64,000 bases of DNA from Nocardioides mesophilus (GTDB lineage: Bacteria > Actinomycetota > Actinomycetes > Propionibacteriales > Nocardioidaceae), in assembly GCF_014395785.1 (NCBI RefSeq), contig NZ_CP060713.1, positions 2,942,501 through 3,006,500 on the forward strand. The letters are read 5' to 3'. A model generated the notes under the pieces. That model was given only the letters and a program-made list of their open reading frames with translations. It ran no database searches and had not been told where the DNA came from. Below are positions 35,491-42,922 of the stretch, one piece after another. The position numbers and the translations under genes are program-made. Position 1 is the first letter of the stretch. Each line of letters opens with the position of its first letter.

Positions 35491-36957
35491 GTGACTACTC
35501 GGACCACGACTCCTGCACCCACCGGCGAGAAGACCTTCTTCGGTCAGCCCCGCGTCCTCGCCAACCTCTTCGGCGTCGAGATGTGGGAGAGGTTCTCCTT
35601 CTACGGGATGCAAGGCATCCTGCTGATCTACCTCTACTACTCGGCGTCCAAGGGTGGCCTCGGGATCGACGAGGGCGTGGCCGCCGGCATCGTGGGGGCG
35701 TACGGCGGCGGGGTCTACCTCTCGACCGTCTTCGGGGCCTGGCTGGCCGACCGGGTGATCGGTCCGGAGCGGACGCTGTTCTACAGCGCGGTCGTGGTGA
35801 TGCTCGGGCACATCTCCCTGGCGCTGGTCCCCGGCCTGGCCGGCGTGGGCCTCGGTCTGGTGCTGATCGCGCTGGGCAGCGGCGGCGTCAAGGCGAACGC
35901 CACCTCGCTGGTCGGCTCGCTCTACGACGAGCACGACGAGCGGCGTGACGCGGGCTTCTCGATCTTCTACATGGGCATCAACCTCGGCGCGCTGGTCGGT
36001 CCGCTGCTGACCGGGCTGTTGCAGAAGAACTGGGGCTTCCACTTCGGCTTCGGCCTGGCCGCCGTCGGCATGGCGATCGGCCTGGTGCAGTACACCTTGG
36101 GTCGCAGCGGCCTGCCCGACGAGACCCGGACGGTGCCGCACCCGCTGCCGGCGGGCTCGGCCCCGAAGTTCGTCGTCGCGGGTCTGCTCGCGGTGGCCGC
36201 GATCGTGGTGCTGTGCCTGACCGGTCTGATCAACACCGGCAACCTGGCCGACATCGTGGCCTGGGCCAGCGGGATCGCCGCGGTGATCTACTTCGCGGTG
36301 ATCCTCACCAGCAAGCAGGTCACCGGTGTCGAGCGCCGCCGGGTCTACGCCTTCATCCCGATGTTCATCGCGAGCGCGGTGTTCTGGTCGCTCTACCAGC
36401 AGCAGTTCACCGTCGTCACGATCTACAGCGACAAGCGCCTCGACCGGACGTTCTTCGGCTGGGAGATGCCGGTGTCGTGGGTGCAGTCCATCAACCCGAT
36501 CTTCATCATCGTGCTGGCCGGTGTCTTCGCGGCGATGTGGACCAAGCTGGGGGACCGGCAGCCCTCCTCCCCGATCAAGTTCGCGCTCGGGACCATCAGC
36601 ATCGGGGTGTCGTTCCTGCTGTTCATCCCGATGTCCGGAGGCGGGCCCAACAGCGCGCCGCTGCTCGGGCTCGCGGGCGTCCTGCTCTTCTTCACCATCT
36701 CCGAGCTGCTGCTCTCGCCGGTCGGGCTGTCGCTCTCCACGAAGCTGGCGCCGGCCAAGTTCGAGACCCAGATGGTCGCGCTGTTCTTCTTGTCGGTGGC
36801 GCTCGGAACGGCGATGTCGGGACTCCTGACCGGCTACTACGATCCCAAGAACGAGGTTCCCTACTTCACGGTGCTCGGAATTGCTGCCATCGTGGTGGGC
36901 GTGATCCTCGCCGCGTGTGCCCGGCCCATTCGTTCGCTGATGAGCGGTGTGAGGTGA
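35491..36957 (+). CDS. POT family proton-coupled oligopeptide transporter
   Basis: 488 aa, about 13 hydrophobic helices. The POT signatures are visible: FGVEMWERFSFYGMQG (ExxERFxYYG-like) in TM1 and FSIFYMGINLGALVGPLLTG in TM5. It imports di- and tripeptides with protons. Start GTG at 35491. Its stop overlaps the GTG of the phosphatase gene. Confidence 0.9.
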   Translation: MTTRTTTPAPTGEKTFFGQPRVLANLFGVEMWERFSFYGMQGILLIYLYYSASKGGLGIDEGVAAGIVGAYGGGVYLSTVFGAWLADRVIGPERTLFYSAVVVMLGHISLALVPGLAGVGLGLVLIALGSGGVKANATSLVGSLYDEHDERRDAGFSIFYMGINLGALVGPLLTGLLQKNWGFHFGFGLAAVGMAIGLVQYTLGRSGLPDETRTVPHPLPAGSAPKFVVAGLLAVAAIVVLCLTGLINTGNLADIVAWASGIAAVIYFAVILTSKQVTGVERRRVYAFIPMFIASAVFWSLYQQQFTVVTIYSDKRLDRTFFGWEMPVSWVQSINPIFIIVLAGVFAAMWTKLGDRQPSSPIKFALGTISIGVSFLLFIPMSGGGPNSAPLLGLAGVLLFFTISELLLSPVGLSLSTKLAPAKFETQMVALFFLSVALGTAMSGLLTGYYDPKNEVPYFTVLGIAAIVVGVILAACARPIRSLMSGVR

Positions 36958-37541
36958 GCGCACCCACCGGAGAAGCCGAGCCCGCCACCGAGCTCTGGCT
37001 CGTGCGGCACGGGGAGACGGAGTGGAGCCGCGACCGCAAGCACACCTCCGTCACCGACCTGCCACTGACCGACTCCGGGGTCGAGGTCGCGCACGGGCTG
37101 GCCGAGCGGCTGCGGGAGACCAGCTTCGACCTGGTGCTCACCAGCCCGCGGCAGCGGGCCCGTCGCACCGCCGAGCTCGCGGGGTTCGCCGACGCCGAGG
37201 TCGACAAGGACCTCGTCGAGTGGGACTACGGCGACTACGAGGGCATCACCACCGACGAGATCCGTGAGACCGTCCCGGGCTGGACGGTGTGGACACACCC
37301 CTCGCCGGGCGGCGAGTCGCCGGCTGCGGTGTCCGAGCGGCTCGACCGCGTGGTGGAGCGGGTGCGCGGCACGGTGGGCCGGGCGCTGGTGTTCGGCCAC
37401 GGGCACGCGCTGCGCGCGCTCACGGCGCGCTGGCTGGACCTGCCGGTGCAGGAGGGGCGGCTGTTCGTCCTGGAGACGGCTGCCCTGAGCGTGCTGGGAC
37501 AGGAGCGCGAGACCCCCGCGGTGCTCCGCTGGAACGTCTGA
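36954..37541 (+). CDS. histidine phosphatase family protein
   Basis: 195 aa phosphoglycerate-mutase-like phosphatase. The phospho-acceptor motif LVRHGETEWS, the loop DLVLTSPRQRARRTAEL, VEWDYGDYEGIT and the second catalytic His in VFGHGHALRAL are all present. Substrate unknown. Start overlaps the POT stop (GTGA). Confidence 0.88.
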   Translation: MSAPTGEAEPATELWLVRHGETEWSRDRKHTSVTDLPLTDSGVEVAHGLAERLRETSFDLVLTSPRQRARRTAELAGFADAEVDKDLVEWDYGDYEGITTDEIRETVPGWTVWTHPSPGGESPAAVSERLDRVVERVRGTVGRALVFGHGHALRALTARWLDLPVQEGRLFVLETAALSVLGQERETPAVLRWNV

Positions 37542-37580
37542 GCCAGGCCGGCCGGGCTCGCTGCCGAGCGTCCCTGTACC

Positions 37581-37999
37581 TCACCCCTGGGCGAGCACGC
37601 CCCAGGACACGAGCGTCGGGAGCAGACCAGGCGAGGTCCGCAGGGCCGAGATCTCCTCACGGCTGAACCAGCCGATGTCCGCGGCGTCGTCGGCGGCGCG
37701 GACGTCGGCCGGGTCCTGGCCGGGGAGGGAGCGCAACGGAAGTCGCGGACGAGCGCCGTCCCCTGCCCGGGCAGCGGCAGCTCCACCTCGCCGACTGGCT
37801 CACCGACGACCACGCTCAGTCCGGTCTCCTCCAGCACCTCCCGTGCGCAGGCCTGCTCGTAGGACTCGCCGGGCTCCAGCCTGCCTCCCGGCAGGCTCCA
37901 GCAGCCCTTGTCCGGCTCCTTGCCACGCTGGATCATCAGCAGCCGGCCCTGCTCGTCGAAGACGACGGCAGCGGCGCACGGGACCCGTGGTGCGGACAT
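37581..37999 (-). pseudogene. Nudix hydrolase, frame broken after the Nudix box
   Basis: N-terminal CAAAVVFDEQGRLLMIQRGK and the Nudix box GGRLEPGESYEQACAREVLE plus ETG are intact (about residues 8-60). The same frame then loses similarity after ALVRDFRC and runs on through the antisense of the phosphatase gene. The expected C-terminal half (LPGQDPADVRAADDAADIGW, then FSREEISALRTSPGLLPTLV and a stop at 37581) is in a different frame. One missing base between about 37730 and 37750 explains both. The exact base is not evident here. Hydrolysis of a nucleoside-diphosphate compound is expected. Confidence 0.72.
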
Positions 38000-38065
38000 T
38001 GCGCGACTCTAGGCCCAGGCGCCCGCGGCTGCCAGTAGACCGCACGACGTCCGCAGGTGCCCTGG

Positions 38066-39064
38066 TTACTCGCTCCAGCAGGCGATGACGGCGGCGGCGA
38101 CGCTGTAGGCGGACTGCTCGGCTGAGAACCCCGGCGGAAACGCGCTGGCGGACAACCCGGTGGCGTCGACGCGAAGAGTCTTGCCGTCCTTGAGGAAGAC
38201 AACGACGCCGTCGGTCGTCTGGAAGGCGGGGAGACCGAAGTTCTGCATGCCGTCGATGGAGTCCGCGTCGTCGAACTCGGCCCGTGTCTGGGCGAAGTAG
38301 GTGGTGCCGGAGGCCTCGTCGGTGGCATCGTGAACACTCAGCTTCAGGTCCCCCTCGGGCAGCTGATAGGTGCAGCTGAACACCTGGTGGGACCAGGTGC
38401 TGCTCGAGGCCGGTGGGTCTGAGAGCTGGAAGGTGCGCACGACGGCGTCACGGGTCTCCCCGGAGCAGATCATCTGCGCGGACTCTGAGGGCCGTGAGTC
38501 GGTTGCCGTCGCAGAGCTCGACATCGCCGAGTCGCTCATCCGGGATCCGTCGGGCATGGTGTGCTGCTCCTCGCCACCGGCCGTCGCGGTGGAGCAGCCT
38601 GCGGTGACCAGGACGGTGGCTGCTGCCAGGCTCCACAGGGTCCAGCGCCGGGGGACGCGCTGGACCAGCACGGAGACCGCGATCAGGATGCTGATGGTTT
38701 CGGCGAGGACAGCGGCCATCCCCAGCGGTTCGGTCCAGTTGCCGACGTCGTCACCGAGGTGTGGCAGCGCCGTGGCGCGGGACACGACGTAGGCGGTGAC
38801 CGCGAGCGCATTGACCACGACGCTGACCGCCCAGACCGGGAGGGTGTCGGCAACAAGGAGGGTGGCCGCCAGTGTGACGCTCACAACGCTCAGTGCGATG
38901 AACAGCACACCAATGTAGGGGGCCTCCGCCAGGTGGTGTGGGGTGACCGGTAGATGGGCGGCGGCGACGGCCAGCAGGGCGACTCCTGCGGGCCGTCTCG
39001 CCGAGGAGCGAAGTGGCGACCCCGTCCGGCCTGACCGGCGGGCGAATACTCGGTGCGTGCTCAT
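38066..39064 (-). CDS. membrane protein with extracellular domain, third gene of sortase operon
   Basis: 332 aa. About five hydrophobic helices (from VALLAVAAAHLPVT to WTLWSLAAATVLVTAGC) followed by a 170-residue outer domain with three cysteines (MICSGETR, VFSCTYQLP, VIACWSE). A Met/Ser/His-rich linker (EEQHTMPDGSRMSDSAM) joins the two. No family name can be given. The start is 13 bp after the sortase stop, so it belongs to the same operon and may be a partner of the sortase or its substrate. Confidence 0.7.
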   Translation of the reverse strand: MSTHRVFARRSGRTGSPLRSSARRPAGVALLAVAAAHLPVTPHHLAEAPYIGVLFIALSVVSVTLAATLLVADTLPVWAVSVVVNALAVTAYVVSRATALPHLGDDVGNWTEPLGMAAVLAETISILIAVSVLVQRVPRRWTLWSLAAATVLVTAGCSTATAGGEEQHTMPDGSRMSDSAMSSSATATDSRPSESAQMICSGETRDAVVRTFQLSDPPASSSTWSHQVFSCTYQLPEGDLKLSVHDATDEASGTTYFAQTRAEFDDADSIDGMQNFGLPAFQTTDGVVVFLKDGKTLRVDATGLSASAFPPGFSAEQSAYSVAAAVIACWSE

Positions 39065-39077
39065 GGAGCGTCCTCGA

Positions 39078-39761
39078 TCATGAGGTCGGGGGGCGGGTGA
39101 CACGGGTGAGGTGGGCGAAGACCACTTCGTTGCCGGTGTGGTGGCCGATGGCCCGGTCGAAGTCACTGCAGGTGATCAGCCGCAAGGTCGGAGTCCCCAG
39201 GTCCCCGCCGTAGACCAGCTTGGTGGGGAACTCGGCCTTGGGGAAGTCGCGCACCGCGTCAACCGTGAAAGTCACCTTGATGCGGTCGCGGCGGAGCACC
39301 GTGATCGTGTCGCCGGGGCGCACGTCGCCGAGCCGGAAGAACACCGATGGTCCCTGTGTGCTGTCCACGTGACCCTCGATGATCGAGGGCCCAGGCTGGC
39401 CGGGGGTGGGGGAGTTCTCGAACCAGGCGGCTTGGTTCAGCCGCGGTCCGCTGGGGACCGCCAACGTTCCGTCGGGGTTCTTGCCGATCGGGAACACCGG
39501 GGAGTCCACCCCGATCGATGAGATGGTGATCGAGACCGGCTCGGAGGCCGGGAGCGGCTTCGCCGGTTCCGGGGAAGGCTCTCCACTCGGTGACGGGGGT
39601 TCAGAGACGGCGGGCGGTGCGTGCAGCGTCCCCGCCGCCGAGGGCGGGACCACCGGCGCGGCTCGCTGCGAGAGCGCAGCGATGAGAACCAGCGTGACCC
39701 CGAGGGCGACGGCCGCCAGGGCGAGCGCGGTGCGCCCGCCCCGGAAGCTGTCGTGTGACAT
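39078..39761 (-). CDS. class F-type sortase
   Basis: 227 aa. N-terminal TM helix (TALALAAVALGVTLVLIAAL), a Pro/Ser-rich linker, then a sortase barrel: ITISSIGVDSPVFPIG, SIIEGHVDSTQGPSVFFRL (catalytic His) and LRLITCSDFDRAIGHHTGNE (catalytic Cys; the usual Arg may be the one in this loop). Typical of short actinobacterial class F enzymes that sit next to their substrates. The gene upstream encodes a CHRD-like surface protein. Confidence 0.85.
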   Translation of the reverse strand: MSHDSFRGGRTALALAAVALGVTLVLIAALSQRAAPVVPPSAAGTLHAPPAVSEPPSPSGEPSPEPAKPLPASEPVSITISSIGVDSPVFPIGKNPDGTLAVPSGPRLNQAAWFENSPTPGQPGPSIIEGHVDSTQGPSVFFRLGDVRPGDTITVLRRDRIKVTFTVDAVRDFPKAEFPTKLVYGGDLGTPTLRLITCSDFDRAIGHHTGNEVVFAHLTRVTRPPTS

Positions 39762-39786
39762 AGCTGCTACCTCGTCGACCGTGAGA

Positions 39787-40545
39787 TCAGCCGGCGTTGA
39801 CCGTGGACCGCTTGCGGGTGGAGAACAGCACACCGCCTGCGACGAGCAGGCCGCCTCCGAGCGCGAGAAGACCGGAGTCCTCGATGCCCGAGGTGGAGCC
39901 GGTCCCGGTGGCGACCCCTCCGGTCGGCATCGACGTCAAAGCCCCACACAGTGCCGGCGACGTGGCTGCCAGCGGCAGCGAGGGGACCAGGTCGCTCTTC
40001 GCGTCCTGGGCCTCCTGGCTCAGGGTGGCGGGGTCGAGACCGTGGACCACGATCACCCCGGTGCCGGCCTCCAGCGCCGACATGGTCTTGCTGTCGAGCG
40101 TGAAGGTCCGGTGGTAGTCGACGCTGCCACCGGCCGGCGCGACCTTGAGGTCGGTGCCGGCAGCGGGGCTGGTGTCGCCCTTGGTGCTCAGCGTAACCCC
40201 GATCCCGCCGTACGACGGTGCACCCTCGGTGGTGCTGATCACCCCGTCGCCGTTCTGGTCCGCATCCATCGTCGGACACGTGCCCTGGGCGCCGATGTGG
40301 ATGTGCTGCACGTGCGGGTAGGCGGCGCCGTTGAACTGATCGGCCAGTCCGCTGAAGCTCTCGTCGACAGTGGCCTGGTTCCCGTTGACAGTCATCGTGA
40401 AGCTGCCCGAACCGCCCGAGCCGTTGATCGCGTTGAGCGTGGTCTGGTACGTGGTGCCGGTGTCCGCGTGTGCCGCCATCGGCATCATCATCAGCGGCAC
40501 AGCCGCCGCGGCCAAGGGTGCGAGGAGTCGTAGCGAGCGCTTCAT
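39787..40545 (-). CDS. CHRD-like surface protein with C-terminal membrane anchor
   Basis: 252 aa. Signal peptide (LLAPLAAAAVPLMMMPMAAHA), then a beta-rich domain with YPHVQHIHIGAQGTCPTMDA and VIVVHGLDP, as in CHRD/SOD-like secreted domains with His-rich strands. The C-terminus is a hydrophobic helix (GLLALGGGLLVAGGVLF) ending in STRKRSTVNAG. This looks like a sorting signal, but no LPxTG is present; the nearest motif is SGIEDSG. Probable substrate of the sortase 25 bp downstream. ATG at 40545. Confidence 0.75.
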   Translation of the reverse strand: MKRSLRLLAPLAAAAVPLMMMPMAAHADTGTTYQTTLNAINGSGGSGSFTMTVNGNQATVDESFSGLADQFNGAAYPHVQHIHIGAQGTCPTMDADQNGDGVISTTEGAPSYGGIGVTLSTKGDTSPAAGTDLKVAPAGGSVDYHRTFTLDSKTMSALEAGTGVIVVHGLDPATLSQEAQDAKSDLVPSLPLAATSPALCGALTSMPTGGVATGTGSTSGIEDSGLLALGGGLLVAGGVLFSTRKRSTVNAG

Positions 40546-40741
40546 AGGATGTGAATTCCTTCCACCTGTTGTCGCCGGGGCACCCGAGTGGCACGCATCG
40601 GCCTGATATGAGGCATTCGGCATGAAGCGGTCTTTGGATTGCTTTCGCGCACATATCTCATTGCGGAGCGGGCGGGCGGCCATCTGGTGGAGCAGCGGCT
40701 CGTGCCTTGACGCACCGCACCCGTGCGCATGAGGGTGAGAC

Positions 40742-41376
40742 ATGACGCTGGCCGCCGGATGTCCCCGCTGCACCTCGCCCGTCACCGAGAAGAACCACGA
40801 GTGGGTCTGCCCCGACCACGGCACCGTGACACCGCTGTGGCGCCCGGACACGGCGGGCTACGAGGACTTCGCCGACCACCTGAACCGGTGCGCCGCGCTG
40901 CCGAGCTTCCTGCCGTGGCCGATCACGCCGGGCTGGGCGATCACGGACTTCGGCTGCGTCGCGACGCCGGGGAAGGACGCGCGGGCCGCCTTCGTCTCGT
41001 GCGCCGGGCCGACCGACCTCGACGGCGTGGTCGAGGTCACCGTCATCTCCGAGGAGCCCGGCGTGGGCCTCGGCGCCCGGTGCGCGGGGTGGCCCGCACC
41101 GACCCGGGCGCGGACATCGGCGACGGGGTGCCGCACGCGAAGGTGAGGGTCAACGGACACCCGATCCCGTTGTGGACGGTCTCCACCAGCGACACCGACG
41201 TCACCTTCGACCGCACCGTGTTCGCCGGAGAGGCCCAGGGCCGCTGGCTGTGGCTGGTGCTCCGACCGGCCTCGGCGGCGCTGCTGCTCCAGGACGAGTG
41301 GGTGCTCCACGACCTCTCCGACCTGGGGCCGGCGTTGATCGACCTGCCGTTCGGAGGGGCGCCGCCGGCCTGGTGA
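40742..41376 (+). pseudogene. DUF6758 family protein, frame broken by one missing base
   Basis: N-terminal zinc-ribbon-like part (CPRCTSPVTEKNHEWVCPDH) and PSFLPWPITPGWAITDFGCV are in one frame, which ends soon after GLGARCAGW. The C-terminal half (VARTDPGADIGDGVPHAKVR, RWLWLVLRPASAALLLQDEW, DLPFGGAPPAW) is in the next frame. One extra G in the GGGG at 41086-41089 restores a protein of about 211 aa. The family is conserved in actinobacteria next to a PHP gene, as here. Function unknown. Confidence 0.75.
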
Positions 41377-41415
41377 GCCGCCCCGCGTCCTCCCGGGACC
41401 GGGCGTGCCCGGCGT

Positions 41416-41421
41416 TAGGCT
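41416..41421 (+). promoter_or_regulatory. leaderless -10 box of the PHP gene
   Basis: TAGGCT, then exactly seven bases and GTG 41429. Confidence 0.5.
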
Positions 41422-41428
41422 GACCGTC

Positions 41429-42310
41429 GTGCGGATCGACCTCCACACCCACTCGAACCGCTCCGACGGCACGGACCCGCCCGCGGAGCTGGTGCGCCGT
41501 GCGCGTGCCGAGGGCCTCGACGTCCTCGCCCTCACCGACCACGACACCACCCACGGGTGGGCGGAGGCGGCGGCCGCAGCCGAGGAGCTGGGGATCCGGC
41601 TGGTGCGGGGCATCGAGATCAGCACCCGTTACGCCGGCTCCGGGGTGCACCTCCTCGCCTACCTCCCGGACCCGGACCACCCCGAGCTGATCGCCCAGCT
41701 CGACCGTGTCCTGGACGGTCGCAACGGCCGGTTGCCGGCGATCCTGGAACGGCTGGCGCGCGTCGACATCGACCTCGACGAGGACGACGTACGCCGGCTC
41801 GCGGGGAACGCCGCGGCCCTCGGGCGGCCGCACGTCGCCGATGCGCTGGTCGCCAAGGGAGTCGTCGCCTCCCGCGACGAGGCCTTCGCCCGCTTCCTCG
41901 GACCCGGTGGCCCGGCCTACGTCAACCGGTACGCCCCCGACGTCCGCGCGATGATCGCTCACGTCACCGCGGCAGGAGGGGTGAGCGTGCTGGCCCACCC
42001 CTGGGCCGGCCGCCACGAGCACAGTGCCCTGGACCGGGCCGGGCTCGCCGAGCTCAAGGAGGCGGGCCTCGCCGGCATCGAGGTCGACCACCAGGACCAC
42101 GACGCGCTGACCCGGCAGCGGCTGCGCGACCTCGCCTGGGACCTCGACCTGGTGCGCACCGGCTCCAGCGACTACCACGGCACCGGCAAGGTCGACCACG
42201 AGCTGGGCTGCAACACCACCGATCCCGGGCAGTTCGAGCGGTTGCTCGAGCTGGCGGCAGCCGCCGCCTCCCGGGTGAGCGGCAGCACCCCGGACGTCGT
42301 CGGGCAGTGA
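41429..42310 (+). CDS. PHP domain-containing phosphoesterase
   Basis: 293 aa. All PHP metal motifs are present: DLHTHSNRSDG, LALTDHDTTHGW, LVRGIEIST, VLAHPWAGRH and GSSDYHGTGK. The family includes 3',5'-nucleoside bisphosphate phosphatases (RNase AM/YciV type), which this length and motif set resemble. Cytoplasmic. GTG at 41429 is the leaderless start. Confidence 0.88.
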   Translation: MRIDLHTHSNRSDGTDPPAELVRRARAEGLDVLALTDHDTTHGWAEAAAAAEELGIRLVRGIEISTRYAGSGVHLLAYLPDPDHPELIAQLDRVLDGRNGRLPAILERLARVDIDLDEDDVRRLAGNAAALGRPHVADALVAKGVVASRDEAFARFLGPGGPAYVNRYAPDVRAMIAHVTAAGGVSVLAHPWAGRHEHSALDRAGLAELKEAGLAGIEVDHQDHDALTRQRLRDLAWDLDLVRTGSSDYHGTGKVDHELGCNTTDPGQFERLLELAAAAASRVSGSTPDVVGQ

Positions 42311-42391
42311 CCCCGGCCTGGCCGTCCGTCGCGGTGGCGCCGCCGGCCGGACCGGGTGAACCCGGGCGTGACCGCCCCGCGAGCCGCCGGG

Positions 42392-42922
42392 CTAACCGGC
42401 GTCCGGGTCGGTGGCCTGTCCGCCGTCGAAGCGCCGCTGGATCTCCTGGGCACGGCGCAGCGCGGCCTCGGCCCGGTGGCGCGCTGACTCCGCCCGCCTG
42501 AGGGCCGCCTCGGCCCGGGCAAGGGCGGCCTCCTGGCGGCGCCGGGCGGCCCGGTCGGCGTCGGAGAGGCTGGGTGCCCCGCCCGTGTCGATGTCGGTCT
42601 GCTGGCCGTCGAGGAAGTCCTGCACCTCGTCGCGCCCGGTCTGCTCGTCGTCGAGCTGCTTCTGGCGGGTGTCGCGCCGCTCCTGCTCGCGGTCGAGGTC
42701 GGACTGCCGGTGCGCGAGGTCGACCCGGGTCGGGAAGGACCCGTCGAGGCCGGACCGTTCCCGGTCGAGGTCGGACTGTTGGCGGTCGAGCCGGTCCTGC
42801 TCGTGGTCGGCGATGACCTGCTGTCTCGTCGCGATGCTCTCGTCGAGCTCCGAGAGGGCCTGCTCCCGGTCGAGGTCGGTCTGCGAGTGACTCGCGGAGC
42901 GAGGGTCGGGCGGTTGCGTCAT
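42392..42922 (-). CDS. charged repeat coiled-coil protein, partner of the EAL protein
   Basis: 176 aa, mostly Gln, Asp, Arg and Glu. Short repeats of the type Q(S/T)DLDRExxxLD occur at least four times (SQTDLDREQALSELDESI, QQSDLDRERSGLDG, RQSDLDREQERRD), followed by an Ala/Arg/Glu helix (EAALARAEAALRRAESARHR). It should form a long charged helix or coiled coil. No family recognised. The start overlaps the EAL gene stop (ATGA), so the two proteins are made together. Confidence 0.65.
   Translation of the reverse strand: MTQPPDPRSASHSQTDLDREQALSELDESIATRQQVIADHEQDRLDRQQSDLDRERSGLDGSFPTRVDLAHRQSDLDREQERRDTRQKQLDDEQTGRDEVQDFLDGQQTDIDTGGAPSLSDADRAARRRQEAALARAEAALRRAESARHRAEAALRRAQEIQRRFDGGQATDPDAG

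Noticed and set aside
37235-37580. Extended C-terminus of the Nudix protein
   Set aside because: Antisense of the histidine phosphatase gene, produced by a frame slip.
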